From Rhodosorus marinus (Eukaryota > Rhodophyta > Stylonematophyceae > Stylonematales > Stylonemataceae), in assembly GCA_029953675.1 (NCBI GenBank), contig JAMWBK010000008.1:839001-903000 (forward strand): a stretch of DNA of 64,000 nt, read 5' to 3'. Numbering within the stretch: position 1 is the stretch's first letter; every line of letters starts with the position of its first letter. The notes below the pieces were generated by a model. That model was not told the origin of the DNA and did not search any database. It was given only the letters and a program-made list of their open reading frames with translations. The translations under genes were made by a program, and so were the position numbers. Of this stretch, positions 1 through 11,278 are shown piece after piece.

Positions 1-657
1 CAATGATAAAACCCTTACAGTTCGACGGGCGAACGTAAGCTACGCCAAAAGCGGTTTCAGCATAACCCACAAGAAATCTGGAACTGACCCTTGTCACGCG
101 TTTTCTTTCCTTTCCTGGGGTTCTGCGTAACAACCGGTAACCTATATCATGCTCGCACACAACGGCTTACGTCGAAGCAACAAGGTGGGAGCAGTCAAAA
201 AACTGGGCAGATGGGTGCGGGTGGCCTTGGCCAGATTCAGATGCCAACCCGTGTCCTAGAGCTTGATAATATGCTCACCGAGGAAGACCTGCAGAACGAG
301 GAGGAATACGAGGATATTTGCGAGGATATCAAGGAAGAATGCTCGAAATACGGCAATCTCGAGGAGGTAGGGCCAGCATGCACGAGGCCGTTGCAACGTC
401 GGACGATGTCCACCTGCTGCGATCATTTTCTGAGCTGCGTGGGATTCCAATGTATGCTCTTGTAGGTGCTTATTCCCAGGAAGGGACAAGCAGACGCGTC
501 GGAGGCCAAAGGTGTTGGGAAGGTATACCTCAAATACAGCAAGCCGGAGGAAACATCCAGGGCTTACGCTTCAATGGTTGGTAGAAAATTTGGAGGACGC
601 CCCGTTGTTGCTAAGTATCTTGATGAGGACGCGTTCACAAAGCGAGAGTTTTCTTGA
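1..657 (+). CDS. U2AF2: U2AF large subunit (U2AF65), C-terminal part
   Basis: The product is the large subunit of the U2 snRNP auxiliary factor, which binds the polypyrimidine tract at 3' splice sites in the nucleus. The window opens inside the end of RRM2 (residues reading DKTLTVRRAN at 2-34). An intron follows from 35, probably to 210 (phase 0; the acceptor is the least certain point because 240 also fits). The next exon (about 211-366) reads MPTRVLELDNM and the acidic helix of the third, UHM-type RRM; intron 367-465 (99 bp) is followed by the last exon 466-657, which continues VLIPRKG and contains the UHM Arg-X-Phe motif (GRKF) and ends KREFS. This is the usual C-terminal end of the family. 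The gene is convergent with the FBPase gene downstream. The N-terminus, RS region and RRM1 lie outside the window. Confidence 0.9.
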
Positions 658-1059
658 AAGGTTTCCGTGGGGTGGACAAAAGGCATTGGATGTCCCGGAA
701 AATTGTCGGGCTTTCTCCAACATTCAGGAAGCCGATTATTTTGCTCCCCAAACCAGGGAAGAAATGCGGTTTCTGACAAAATTGCCGGTCATATACAGCA
801 TTTTGTTCTTTACCTCAAGCTGGGAGTAGGAGCCCCTAGGCTTGATATCTGGCTAGATACACGGGTATTGAAACCTGCTACCCCGATGCCGGGGGTCCCG
901 ATCGATGGCAAACTCTCTACAATATACAACTGTCTAACTCGGGCTCACCATTGACGTGTAGGAAGGACAGCACCATCCTCAGTTTCTCGGACAAAAGTGC
1001 TCATCTTGAGTACCCTCAATGCCACTCGGTCTATGTGCAAGTATCCACAACAAACGCGC
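658..1059. other. Intergenic, between convergent genes
   Basis: About 400 bases separate the stop codons of the U2AF65 and FBPase genes. Open frames here (for example 667-954) have no recognisable content, and the stretch presumably holds the two 3' UTRs. Confidence 0.5.
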
Positions 1060-2359
1060 TCAGATTCCCTTCATCTCGAAGGAGAGATCATCCTCGTCTA
1101 AGGTGTCTTCATCACCGATCGAGGGCGGCTGTTCCCCCGTCTGCTGGAAGAAGCCCAACAGATCCTCAACGTCGAGTTTTGACCCCATGTAGACGGGAGC
1201 TCGTTGGTGGACAGTCGTCGGGACAATATCAAGAATTCTCTCCCACCCTGTGGTGGCCTTCCCCCCGGCGTTTTCGATTAGGAAAGCCATTGGGAAAGCT
1301 TCGTAAAGTAGACGAAGCTTGCCCCGTCGATGAAGTCGGTCAGTCGGGTACATGAAAACTCCCCCGTAGAATAGTGTGCGGTGAATATCGGCAACCATTG
1401 TGCCAATGTAACTGGAGAAGAAGAAGTATCAACGTCAATCATGGCATGCTCCTAGGCTAGCAACCGTTGTGTTGCTGGGAGGCACAATACTTGCATTACC
1501 GAAGCGAATAGGGCTTTCTCGTCTCATCTGTGGGAAACTTAATGCTGTTCACGTATAGCCTTGTAGATTCGTTCCATTCATCCGAATTGCCTTCATTGAC
1601 AGAATAAATGTTGCCTCGATCTTTGATTCGCAAGCTCGGTTGAGTGAGAACGAACTCGCCAAGGCTGGGATCCAATGTGAATGCATGGACTCCATCGCCA
1701 GTACTGATGACAAGACTTGTTGAGCTGCCATACATTGCATATCCAGCGGCAGCAATCTCACTTCCCTTCTGAAGGATGGCCTTTGTAGCCTCCTCAACCG
1801 TGCGGATCCCACCTGCATCCTGGAGCCTATAGACTGCGAAAATCGATCCCACCGATATGTTCGCGTCTATGTTCGACGAACCATCCAACGGATCAAACGC
1901 TATGGCGTACTTTGCCGAGTTCAGATTCCGATCCAATACTAGCGCCATATCTTCGCTTTCGGACACCATAATCGATACCTGGGATAGGATACAAGAGCAA
2001 AACCGTATTCGCTGTTCCACTTTAGAGATCTAAGGGCCTGGAAAACGGACACAAGCTTCCTTTCTCTTCACGGAGATATTGTGCACCTTCTCGCAAGCCT
2101 CAATATTCGTCTTGAAAGTGTCATTTGCCAGCGTTTTTAAATCCTTTTCAGAGTCTGACTGGAAGTTTCCGATACCTGCCAACCCATAGAGCTTGGCGAT
2201 CCCGGACCTTCGAACACAAACATCAGTCACCTTGCATGCAAGCTGGACCGCGGTCAACAGGATCGTCAAGTCACCCCTGGCGTGATTATGCGCCCGCTGT
2301 CCATGCAGAACATATCTCGTGAGGGTGATCGAGTCTAAACCCCTCAAGTTTTCATCCAT
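1060..2359 (-). CDS. FBP: Fructose-1,6-bisphosphatase, redox-insensitive type
   Basis: The enzyme hydrolyses fructose 1,6-bisphosphate to fructose 6-phosphate in gluconeogenesis and sucrose or starch synthesis. Exons are 2359-2087, 1978-1500 and 1411-1060 (introns of 108 and 88 bp, phases 0 and 2), giving about 367 residues, slightly longer than the usual 340. The N-terminal TLTRYVL block is followed by the metal-binding motif [10 protein letters not shown] near residue 120, [18 protein letters not shown], the [10 protein letters not shown] loop and QRAPVYMGS near the C-terminus. The segment after IFAVYR, where chloroplast FBPases carry the light-regulatory Cys loop, has no cysteine. No transit peptide is seen, so a cytosolic enzyme is inferred. 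[12 protein letters not shown] resembles bacterial enzymes more than animal ones. An acidic tail extends the C-terminus. The start at 2359 is the first good Met after a C/A-rich (sense G/T-rich) leader; an alternative is a few codons upstream. Confidence 0.92.
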
Positions 2360-2620
2360 CCAAGAAAAAGAAACAAGCAAACAAACCACAAGAAGAAAAC
2401 TACCAACCAGTCAGTCAGCACCTCCCCCCAAAAAACAGATCCAACCGAATCCAATCGCTCGCTGGCTTTTTTCTCGCACTCGCGCTTCTCTCAGCACCCC
2501 CAGAAAGACGTCAAAACGAAAAAATCATCAGAATCAGGGCTTTCTCTTCTACATCGAAAAAAGCAAAGCAGTTAACTTCAACAGTCAGATTCCCAAATGC
2601 ATTCTAAGGCACTTCGTCAT
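2360..2620 (-). promoter_or_regulatory. G/T-rich leader of the FBPase gene
   Basis: On the plus strand this stretch is rich in C and A with runs such as seven or more C and long A runs; read in the FBPase sense it is G/T-rich. The same composition precedes many other genes in the window, so it is taken as promoter plus 5' UTR. Confidence 0.45.
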
Positions 2621-2759
2621 CCGTCCGGCCACCTCAAACCTAGACTCGGTCAGAAGAACATTGACCAATATATAGGGAGAGGTTAAGGCCCTGTAATTCG
2701 AAAGAAAATATGCCATTGACCAATGTTCTTTCAAAAGCGTAGGGGCAATGGATCAAGGT

Positions 2760-2930
2760 GGCCAATGTTCCTCTAACTCGGGCCAAGGCGAAAGAAGAAA
2801 AATATGGCCGTTGTTCCTTAACCCCGGGCCTTGTCGAAAAATATGACCACTGTTCCTTACCTTCGGGCCGAGGCGAAAATATGACCAATCTTCCTGTGAC
2901 CTAGCGCCAGGTTGCGGAAACATGGCCGAT
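2760..2930. repeat. Degenerate minisatellite, about 40 bp unit
   Basis: Four to five imperfect tandem units start near 2760, 2806, 2845, 2883 and 2924 (spacing 38-46 bp). Each begins with a variant of GRCCAATGTTCCT, continues to a CGGGCC core and ends in CGAAA plus an AT-rich link. An open minus frame crosses it, but the periodicity is not a multiple of three throughout, so it is treated as non-coding. Confidence 0.7.
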
Positions 2931-3582
2931 GTGATAGTGAGCGTTTATCACAGCGGTGAGGAAACTCCGTTCGAGTAGTTCTATGGTTTCTTGCCGGACT
3001 CGACGGCATGGCAAACGGACAGGGGTTCATGCTTGACAAATCACTCAGCGAATTCTAGCAAGAGGAGCTTCGTCCGGGTTTTTGGCTTTTTGCAGGATTG
3101 GAACAGAGCACCTGCCGCTTCTCGTTTCACTGCTTTGTGATACCGCTCCCGAAGGGCTGTAAGAACTTTCGCAACCATTCGTGTGGAACAGTGTTTGTTT
3201 GACTTGCTTTTGGTCCAGCAGTACCTGGCAGTGTACGCCTGCTCGAATGGTACACAATTTTGACTAGGTTTCAATTTTACTATTGGAATAATCATCCGGT
3301 GCGAACATGTTCATGGCTTGAGAGCAAGACATTTCAATTCTAGACATCTCCGCCTCAAAGCCGTCACTGCAATTCGAGTGAGATCCTCTCGAAAGCTGGT
3401 AGGGCCTACTTGACGGATTCTGCCTTAGCTCGCACCTTTTGAACGAGTGACGCTCACCAGTTCCACATGTTGCTACTGTATGCCAGGAGAATGATAAGTC
3501 AATGTGCAGCATTCTTGTATTCACATTAGATAAGATGAGTTTCAGGGTCCAGCTTGGACAAGAAGAACGCGGAACTCCACCA
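2931..3582. other. Intergenic or decayed 3' part of the copine-like gene
   Basis: No gene is assigned here. In the minus orientation one frame between about 3660 and 3540 reads a segment resembling the end of a copine C2B domain and the start of the vWA linker (STFAFKISSGG), but it is out of frame with the preceding exon and followed by stops. Further minus open frames (3041-3295) are not recognised. Confidence 0.4.
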
Positions 3583-4678
3583 CTAGAAATTTTGAAGGCG
3601 AATGTTGAATCTCGGAGAAGGGCCATCTTGATTTGCGTCGAACAACATAACTTGACGGTCACTGGTAGCGGGCCTGGTGTCCAGCCTATCCACGCATTTG
3701 AAAATTCTTCCTGGGGTCGCCGACATCAGCTCTTCCAATCGGAAAACTGCAGATCCCTGACTGTCATAGTTCTTCTGAAACCGTCGGGCCTGAATAGTGG
3801 AGAGAGATGCAACCATCCTCAGGTTGTTTTATCTTTCGGAGCTTGACCAACAGTTTTACCACGATGCATGAAACTTACCGTGAACACTTCCAGGCGAAGG
3901 TGTTTATGATTTCCAGCTGTGAGCTCTTGTTCGTCGAGAACGGAGTGTTCAAACTTGGATGTCTTTCCTAGTCTTATCGTTTCCGATCGGTGGACCAACG
4001 CCCAACGACGCGGCCCAATGCTTCTTGATATCTCGTAGTACGCCCTGGAACCAGCAACGTGAAAGATACGCCCAAACTCTGCGTTGAAGATTATTCCTCT
4101 AGGGTTCTCTAGTTGGTGAAAGCGTTCCCCTTGTATGATACCAAACGCGGGTTCCGTTCGATTTTGCTTGGTCTCTAATCTCAGAGCCATGCCCTGATCT
4201 CTCATCTCGACTAGCTGCGAACAGAAAGTTAAATTTTCAGCAGCCCACTCACAAGGTCTCCTCATAAGATGTGGAAGTCAACGTACCTCGGCCAGTTGAC
4301 ACTGGACAGTTCCCACAAAGTAGTGCACGGACAAATCGTCCGTATTCTTCGACGTCCGTGAAAAAAAGTCGAACCTTAAACCAATCGATCGTATGTTCAG
4401 GCGGGTGAAGGAAACCAGGAATTTCTCGACAAACCGTGGGTCTTGTTCGTCCGCAATGGTCTCCGTCCTACCAATCTCCTTCCAAACCCCTCCTCCTCCT
4501 GCCAGAAGACTTAAGCATTAGATACAATCTCGAGAAGGCGGGTACCAGGAAACAACCCCAAAAGTTTACCTTCAGACTTGAACACCACTACAAACGGATT
4601 CGTTCTGAAAAATAGATCCAACTTCGGCAACCCTCGAGCAAGCACGCTCACTTCCAGAACGTGTCGCTCCTCCATCAT
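3583..4678 (-). CDS. Copine-like protein, two C2 domains, vWA part not seen
   Basis: Copines are Ca2+-responsive phospholipid-binding proteins with C2A, C2B and a von Willebrand A domain. Exons are 4678-4570, 4498-4287, 4214-3879 and 3789-3583 (introns 71, 72, 89 bp; phases 1, 0, 0). C2A (about residues 6-107) shows the copine signatures WKEIGRTE, RFVEKF and GTVQCQLAE. C2B (about 125-240) shows YYEISRS, WALVHRSETI and LRLEVF. Positions that are usually Ca2+-binding aspartates look altered: the common SDPF is TNPF, and the DVYDVD-type loop is DFFSR, so Ca2+ binding may be weak. The final exon runs to a stop giving about 287 residues against roughly 550 in copines, and I find no MIDAS-containing vWA domain downstream. 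Either the last exon is spliced into something I cannot see, or the gene is truncated. Confidence 0.7.
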
Positions 4679-5000
4679 ACAACAAGCTGATCCCGGGCAA
4701 AACTCCTCCCCGTATCCGCCTGCTGTGATACCCTACGTAGACCCTTCAACAAGAACCACAGCACCGATCTAGAATCAACTAGAAGACCAGAACTACAAAA
4801 AAAACAAGAGATAACCCAACAACTACACGTTACAGGGTCTCCTCGGACTAGCTCAATACTTTGATACTTGGTGAGCGACACTCAATGTCCCAAGTAAAGG
4901 GAATCACCACCACCAACCTCACCACAGTATCTCAGACAATCCGCTTCGACGATGGACCCTCAACCACAGCTACTTCCCCTCCGTCTCCTACCCCGTCCCC
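4679..5000 (-). promoter_or_regulatory. C/A-rich (sense G/T-rich) leader of the copine-like gene
   Basis: The plus strand is rich in A and C with few G; in the sense of the gene it matches the G/T-rich leaders found in front of other starts. The likely 5' UTR and promoter lie here. Confidence 0.4.
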
Positions 5001-8000
5001 TTGGACTTTTTGGGAATCTATATGAAAGGCTTCCCCTTCAGTTTAAATATACACCGTCCAGTCCAGTCAAGCTTTCGAGATCTTACGCTCACTAAGCTTT
5101 TTTTTTGCTCTTCCGCTCGTTCAACAAGAAATGTTGAAGAGTCTCACAACCCCTTTGCGCGACCCTTCAGTGATCACCACCGTGTTTGAAAGAAATATTT
5201 TCCTTACAATAAAATAAGATTATTGCCTCCCGGGAATTGATCAATTAGGGGTGGCGGGGCGGGGAAGGAGGCGGCATTGAAGGTAGGTGGGCTGATCAGG
5301 GGAGTCATCCATCAGAAAATTGTTCAACATCAATTGCTATGAGGTGAAACTTGGATTGATATAAATCCCTAACCAAGACGTCTTGATGGATATAGGGGGA
5401 AGAGCCACTGAAACAATACCTAACGAACTTGAAAAGAAATTACTTCATTATCTAGATATACTTGTTTACAAAATTTATCAACCCCAGGATAAGATCAGCT
5501 CAATACCGGCATAGCAACTTTGCTTAATTTCCTTTTAATAGGATCAAAAAGCATTTCCGCTTTTTTAAGATTTTTTGAAAGAAATTGGAAAACTTCCCGT
5601 TCCCGTTTATGAAAATCATAATAATAATAGGGTTATTCCCCCCGTCCGCTTTTTGTTTGCCGCATAAGAGAGCAAACAAAAAGGCAAGAAAACGTCCAAA
5701 ATACGGGGTGTCCGTCGCTCGCATGCGATGGCAATTTCCTGTATTATCGAATAAATATCTTCATGCCATGATCCCCACACCGTAAAAACGATAATTGGGG
5801 TCTGCCAATTGTTCAAAAATCCTGTATTAACGAATAAATTTCCTACATCTCATGATCACAGCTAATAACTACCATCGTTTATTCAGTCGGCCTAACTACG
5901 CTGAGAAAGCAAGGCAACGAAAGGCGCTGACGAACACCCCTTGAAAAGAAAAGAAAAAGTGGAGGGTCATATTTTTCGACAGCAAGCGCTTTAGTGTTGT
6001 GCTTGCCCTATTGATCTCAGATCAAATAAAATATCAACAATTCGCGAATAAGCCGTCTTCTGACTTTCTCGCGCTTAGCACGAAAGCCTTTTAGCTCGCG
6101 TGGATTACATAGACTTAAATTATAGAGTGTAGATATCTATATTTAGGAATATTGCATTGGATACGTTTAAAAATTGACTAGGCGAGGACAATCGGGGAGC
6201 TGAAAATTCTAATGAAACTCTGTGACATATACTGTTTGTACTCTACAATATCATGTAAATATACTATTAAATACGCTATACAAAACTAGAAGGTTTATGC
6301 GAAGATTAGCGCTCACTTGCCCTAAAACCTGACCTCCAAAGTTGCCCCTAACGCTTGGGGAACGTTCGCAAGAAGAAAAAAAAGGCGGAAAAACATGAAG
6401 GATTCTCTGCTCTTGCCTCCCACCAATATTCTCTTAAAAACTATTTCCAAAAAACATCAGCAAAAGCCAGAGCAGGCTGTATCTAAAACGTTCTTCGACA
6501 AACTGGGCGATCGACCACGTTGATATTCATTTCTTGATATATAGATTTTGCTGGACATTCAGCAGAATTTGAACAATTTTCGTTGTGGGGTTACTATATC
6601 GGACAAGATCTGACGGGAGGAGAAAATCTGCATTCATTTTTTATCGGTCTCTGGCGAACACCTTGCTTCACGTGGTCTTTTCGCAATACGGATACTGATT
6701 GGGTTTTTTTAAAGGAAAAGGGAATATTATCATCCTTTATCTCAGAATTCCTATCTTCCTGGAAGGCCTCTCCAGGTAGGCCTCTCCAGGTAGTTGTTGG
6801 CTTTGAGAAGCTTGAAGGGAGGAAGAATGTGGGGTTGTCTTGTGTTTTGATGAGGGCGCATCCAACAAAAAAGTTTCTTCAGAGCGCCGGAGTATCGTTC
6901 CGCTTTCCCTGTCCAAGGACACCCACAAACGCGTAATTGGTTCTGCGTGGCGATCGAAGAAGGATCGGACTGATCTTCCTGTACTTCTTATAGATTCTAG
7001 TAGAGTTAGACTCCTGGACAGCGTTCTGTGGGTTTTCTCAGAGCGATACGAGATTATTTGCCTTGCGCGGTGGTAGGTCGCTGCTGAATAAAGGCTACAG
7101 GGTTGGCTTTCCAGTAAACCAGAGGGTAAATCAAGGTGATTCAGAGGGTCAAAGACAGCTCCGTGAGGGGACTGCCAAGACGAGCTCGGTCACGCTACGA
7201 AAGCTGGCCACGAAATCAACGGAGAAGCTTGCGGGGTAGACCGCTCCACTGCGACTAAGAAAAACATATATTTTTTTGTTCCTTCTTGGATCGCGGAGGA
7301 TTTCTGGTCCAGTTTATAGGACAGCACAGGAAACGCCCTGGCAATAAAAAGGATATATCAGAAAGTCACATATTCTAAATATATGTGAAAGATGAAAAAA
7401 TTGATAAAATTCATATTTTGAGGGGTTTCGGAGGCAACTCAAAAACTGGAATTGTTATAATAATTTGATTAGATACCTGAATATGCCTTTTTGGTATTGT
7501 TTTACAGATTTTGCGAAATCTGCGATCTTTCGTTAGTCCAATGCGATATTTTAATATCGTTTTGAAGGGTAAAAAGGCTGGATGGGCGGTGGTTAGGAAG
7601 GGTTGAACTGACTCTGCATGGGGTGGGTGCATAACTAGACGGGAGGATTTGGTCAAGTGAACTCACTATCAGAGTGGCAGAGTCAAATATCAGAGCTCTA
7701 GTAGAGCTCTTTTCGGGTTACTTTTGATTGTCCTTTCTTGCGCCGATCTGCTCCGCATTGAATTGGCTTTGGACATGCAGTCACCGCCCTTGTAGGAACG
7801 ACTATGTACGCTCATTGGGGTGTTAAAAGCTTCCGTTTCTGACGCTCATCTTGTAGCCACTATAGCTTGGATTCATGTCAATTCTTGTCTTTGCTTCATG
7901 CTCTTCTAGCTTGTTTCTCCAATCGGTGGCCCAGAAAAGTGCCAATCCAAAGTGATGCTCGGCGATAAGAGCCCTCCATAGAAAGGCTACTACCATGCTT

Positions 8001-9103
8001 GAACTTCTGACGGAGCACGAGGCTCTGGGAGAATGGATCCCGCCTTGTCCTTTACAACTGTCGGAACGCTCGCTGGGAACCGAGAGTGTTGCATGATGAT
8101 AATAGGCGCTACAATGCGCTAAAAAAGTCCGAGTTCGTTGATCGCAAAGCCATGGGTTTAATGAGAAGCTTTCGACTACAGTTTTGTGGCACTTGTCGTG
8201 GAGTCAGAATCTCCTCTCTTATTAGTCCCGAAGGCTCTTCCTTTTTTTGTATGTTGTGTACATGCCAACCACACCACGCAAGCACAAAGTTCCTGAAGCG
8301 GGGTGCGCTCGCCAGGAATTAGCGTGCGTTGATCTGAACTGGAGGAGTAATTTCTCGTGAGGAGTTTAGCTTTCCCACTACAATTTCAATTTCTTGCATC
8401 TACCAGTGGAGCACCAGACCGGGTAGGCCTAGTGAAGAAAGAAAGAAAGAAACTCAGTCGCAGTCGCTGCGTCCTAGTCTGCACTAAAAGCTATCAGTCG
8501 AGAAAATCTACCCAGCAGTTGTTCACCAAGCCGGAATGCATTCACATACAGCGCCAGGTCACGGTTGTACAGTCACGAACAAGGTAGAAAGCGTCTTCAT
8601 CACAAAGCTAGATGTCTATTTATGAGGATTGGTCGCGTTCAATATATTCCTCTCTTGCTAACAGCTACCGATTGAAATTCTGGAATTCTTCGAGATCCCT
8701 AGTGTTGCGACTTCTGCAACCAGATTCGAACCACAAAATTCAACGTCTGACTGGTGGCTTACTCCTTTCTCCTTTGTGAGGATATCCCGCGCATATCCGC
8801 GCCTGGCAGCTGAGCATTTGTGCACAAGAAGTAACGTTTACGAGCAAGGCAGCAAGATCGGTCCAAGAAAACTCCCCTCCGCCTCGAAGGGGATTCATTC
8901 CTTGGAGAGGACCTCCGTTCGATGCTGGTCCTGCTGGGCTTCAGCACTGTTCTTCCTGACTATGTTCACTTCCGGTCGGGATTTTGAAATTAGAATCCAG
9001 GCAATCTGCGTTGTACTGTGTGGAAAAGCTACCCAACGAGCATGAGGCCGGCTCAACACCTTTCTTTCCCAGCATCCTCGCACAATTGGTGCGAGGATGC
9101 CAC
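5001..9103. other. Long gene-poor stretch
   Basis: Most of this is AT-rich and no gene is recognised. Two points are noted. A 14-bp unit is directly duplicated near 6762-6793. On the minus strand an open frame of about 126 codons without an early Met runs from about 8206 to 7827 and contains MVVAFLWRALIAEHH near its end; it may be an exon, a relic or chance. Plus-strand frames at 6583-6936, 8086-8322 and 8357-8587 show nothing recognisable. Confidence 0.4.
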
Positions 9104-9628
9104 TCAAAGCTTCAACGCTCCGGACGAACTGATACCAATGGCAAAATTATCAGAAGCTTCTGGAATAGTGGAGTTTGGATCCTGCACATCATCTGACACC
9201 AATCTTCTCGGAAGCGGGAGCTCGCTAGGCTCTGGTACACTTGTTTCAAACCCACTCCCGGCAAACCTTTTGCTCGACTCAGAAATCGATTTTTCTGCAC
9301 TCGCTTTAGCCATCTCCTTCTTCTGCTTCCTCTTATTCTTCTTTTGAGAGCCCGGATTCACTCTCCCATCATGGGATCCCATGGCCCGCACACAGATAAT
9401 CCACAAACCAGCTTTAAAACGGACTAATCTCAAGCTCGACCCTGCAGCATCGTCAACTCGGAAAACATCATGTTCTGAATGATACGGAAACCTTTCATAA
9501 AACCGAACCCACAACTGTTCATAACAGAGAAGCCCCGTTACAATTAGAACACTCGCTACTTCCAAACTGCTCACTTCCACCTGACCCCTCAATTCCTCGC
9601 TTGGTTCATTATCGCCCCTTTTGTCCAC
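9104..9628 (-). CDS. Hypothetical protein with one possible membrane segment (uncertain)
   Basis: I do not recognise this 174-codon frame. It has no ATG at its beginning (the frame opens with GTG after a stop), so if real it is an exon or starts at an internal Met. Residues about 20-36 (EVASVLIVTGLLCYEQL) are hydrophobic, a very basic patch KKNKRKQKKE follows near residue 98, and the C-terminus is Ser/Pro-rich. It lies next to a repeat cluster and has no typical leader, so it could also be chance. Confidence 0.25.
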   Translation of the reverse strand: MDKRGDNEPSEELRGQVEVSSLEVASVLIVTGLLCYEQLWVRFYERFPYHSEHDVFRVDDAAGSSLRLVRFKAGLWIICVRAMGSHDGRVNPGSQKKNKRKQKKEMAKASAEKSISESSKRFAGSGFETSVPEPSELPLPRRLVSDDVQDPNSTIPEASDNFAIGISSSGALKL

Positions 9629-9638
9629 TTTTTCTTAC

Positions 9639-10030
9639 GGAACGGAATCATCATCTCTGGCGATGAAAGCGATGCTGTCCAAAGCTCATCGCTGGTGCTA
9701 TCGACGGATGGAGAAACGGCAGCTCAGGAAAAGGGAAAACCAAGTGCAGACTCCGGTAATCTAACTATGCGAAATACACAAAGATCAGCCCAATTCTTCT
9801 CAACCGCACACAGAACTAATTAGTGTGGCGCCAGGTGTCCTAGGACACGGAACCGAATCATCTTCTCTGGCGAACAAAGCGATGCTGTCCAGAGCTCATC
9901 ACTGGCGCTGCCGACGGATCGAGAAACGGCAGCTCAGCAAAAAGACAATCCTTCTCTATCGCACGCAGAACCAATTGAGCAGCGGGAGTAGGTGTCCTAG
10001 GACAGGGAAACGATAGTTATTCTCTGGCGT
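9639..10030. repeat. Three-copy degenerate direct repeat
   Basis: Copies begin near 9639, 9849 and 10005. The first two share a run of about 90 bp with few mismatches, including AATCATCATCTCTGGCGA/AATCATCTTCTCTGGCGA, the GCGATGCTGTCC core and GAGAAACGGCAGCTCAG. The second and third share GTGTCCTAGGACA followed by the start of the unit. No terminal inverted repeats or coding content were identified. Confidence 0.7.
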
Positions 10031-10229
10031 TATATACCTTAGTTACTGCGCAGATGTCTATCAAGCTTATGAATGCCAAGTAACTGACCCTACCCTACCT
10101 TAACCCGACCTTTTGGCTAGACGCTTAGTAAATCCAACACCAGACCCTAACCCCTGCAGACACATCTAAATACAATGTCAATCATTATATTGCAGTATAA
10201 TGATTCACTTCAATCATAAAAAAAAGTCC
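10031..10229. other. Short intergenic stretch
   Basis: Nothing is recognised here apart from AT-rich sequence between the repeat cluster and the V-ATPase leader. Confidence 0.4.
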
Positions 10230-10565
10230 GTTGAAAATGGTTTTGAGCTGGTGGTGGACAAGACGATGGGGATTGCTTTTTAGGGACAGCCGAGATGGTG
10301 CGAGGACTGATAGTGGTGGGGAAGGTGGGGCGGGTTTTCTGCTTTGGTTTTTATTCTTTCTGGAAAGGTTACTTGTGTATTTCGATCGGAAGCTGAAGAT
10401 ATTTTGAGAGGGGAGCGTTCATTTTTTCTTTAGTGGCTTTGTTTTTTAAAGCGTGTTGAATCGTTTTGCTTGTGTGTTTTCCGAGGGAGGTTTGGGTGTT
10501 TGTGTGGAGTGGTCCCTGGTGCGTGGGGGGGGGGAGGAGGGAGGAGGGGGTTGATCTAGACCGCC
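10230..10565 (+). promoter_or_regulatory. G/T-rich leader of V-ATPase F, with G-quadruplex-prone runs
   Basis: This stretch is almost free of C and rich in G and T. At about 10527-10551 it contains a run of nine G followed by further GG/GGG/GGGGG tracts, a sequence that could fold as a G-quadruplex on the sense strand. It ends at the start codon in the good context CCGCCATGG. Confidence 0.5.
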
Positions 10566-11278
10566 ATGGCTGCGGGTAACACGATAGCGCACAGGGATAA
10601 GAGGTTTTTCATTGCTGTGATTGGTGATGAGGTAGTTTTGAGGATTGAGGATAGCTGTTTTCGGGTTGGGTTTTTTATTTCTTTGCGCTGATCGTCAATT
10701 TTTGTCTCCTTTTTTGTCGGTTGTAGGATACCGTGACGGGATTTCTTCTGTCAGGTATTGGGAATATTGATTCTTCGAAGAATGCCAACTTTTTCGTCGT
10801 GGACTTGAGTAAGTCGAAGTTATGACTTACCGTTCTCTATCTAGTTGTTCGCATATACAGTTCATGTATCGTTGATGTTCTGTAATAGCAACGTTATCAG
10901 AAAGAATGGCGTCTGACCGCGTACATTCCCATTCGAAATTCTTTCGCGTTTGAACAGAGGAAACTTCCATTTCTTCAATCGAAGATGCATTCAAGAGGTT
11001 CACGAGAGACAGCAACACGGCAGTTGTATTGATTAATCAAAACGTAAGCAAAGCAACACAAGTCGCGGCCGCAAAACTTTCGAGTTGTTCGCCTGGTCTG
11101 ACGTAAGGAAAACTGCTCTTTGTTTGTAAAGATCGCGAACGAAATACGAGCTGAGATCAACGCATTCAAGAAACCAATACCTGCAGTCCTTGAGATCCCC
11201 AGTAAGGAGCATCCCTACGACGCTTCGCAGGACGGAATCCTACAACGGGTACGGGGCATGTTGGGTCAAGCGACTTAA
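10566..11278 (+). CDS. ATP6V1F: V-type proton ATPase subunit F
   Basis: Subunit F is part of the central rotor stalk of the V1 sector that couples ATP hydrolysis to proton pumping at vacuolar and endomembranes. Exons are 10566-10631, 10727-10808, 10958-11043 and 11132-11278 (introns 95, 149, 88 bp; phases 0, 1, 0), giving 126 residues, close to the family's 119-130. Visible signatures are IAVIGDEDTVTGFLLSGIG near the N-terminus, IEDAFKRFT, AVVLINQN in the middle, and the highly conserved PAVLEIPSKEHPYD towards the C-terminus. The start is fixed by the Kozak-like context and by homology. The third exon's acceptor (10957) is chosen by phase and by alignment. A strong G/T-rich leader precedes it. 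Confidence 0.95.

Noticed and set aside
2640-2888. 82-codon minus frame with repeated words
   Set aside because: It reads through the minisatellite, whose unit lengths are not constant multiples of three.
6762-6793. Short direct duplication of 14 bp
   Set aside because: Too short and isolated to indicate a target-site duplication or element.
8700-8725. Reverse-strand T-loop-like motif GGTTCGAAT
   Set aside because: The flanking five bases do not pair and no cloverleaf can be drawn.
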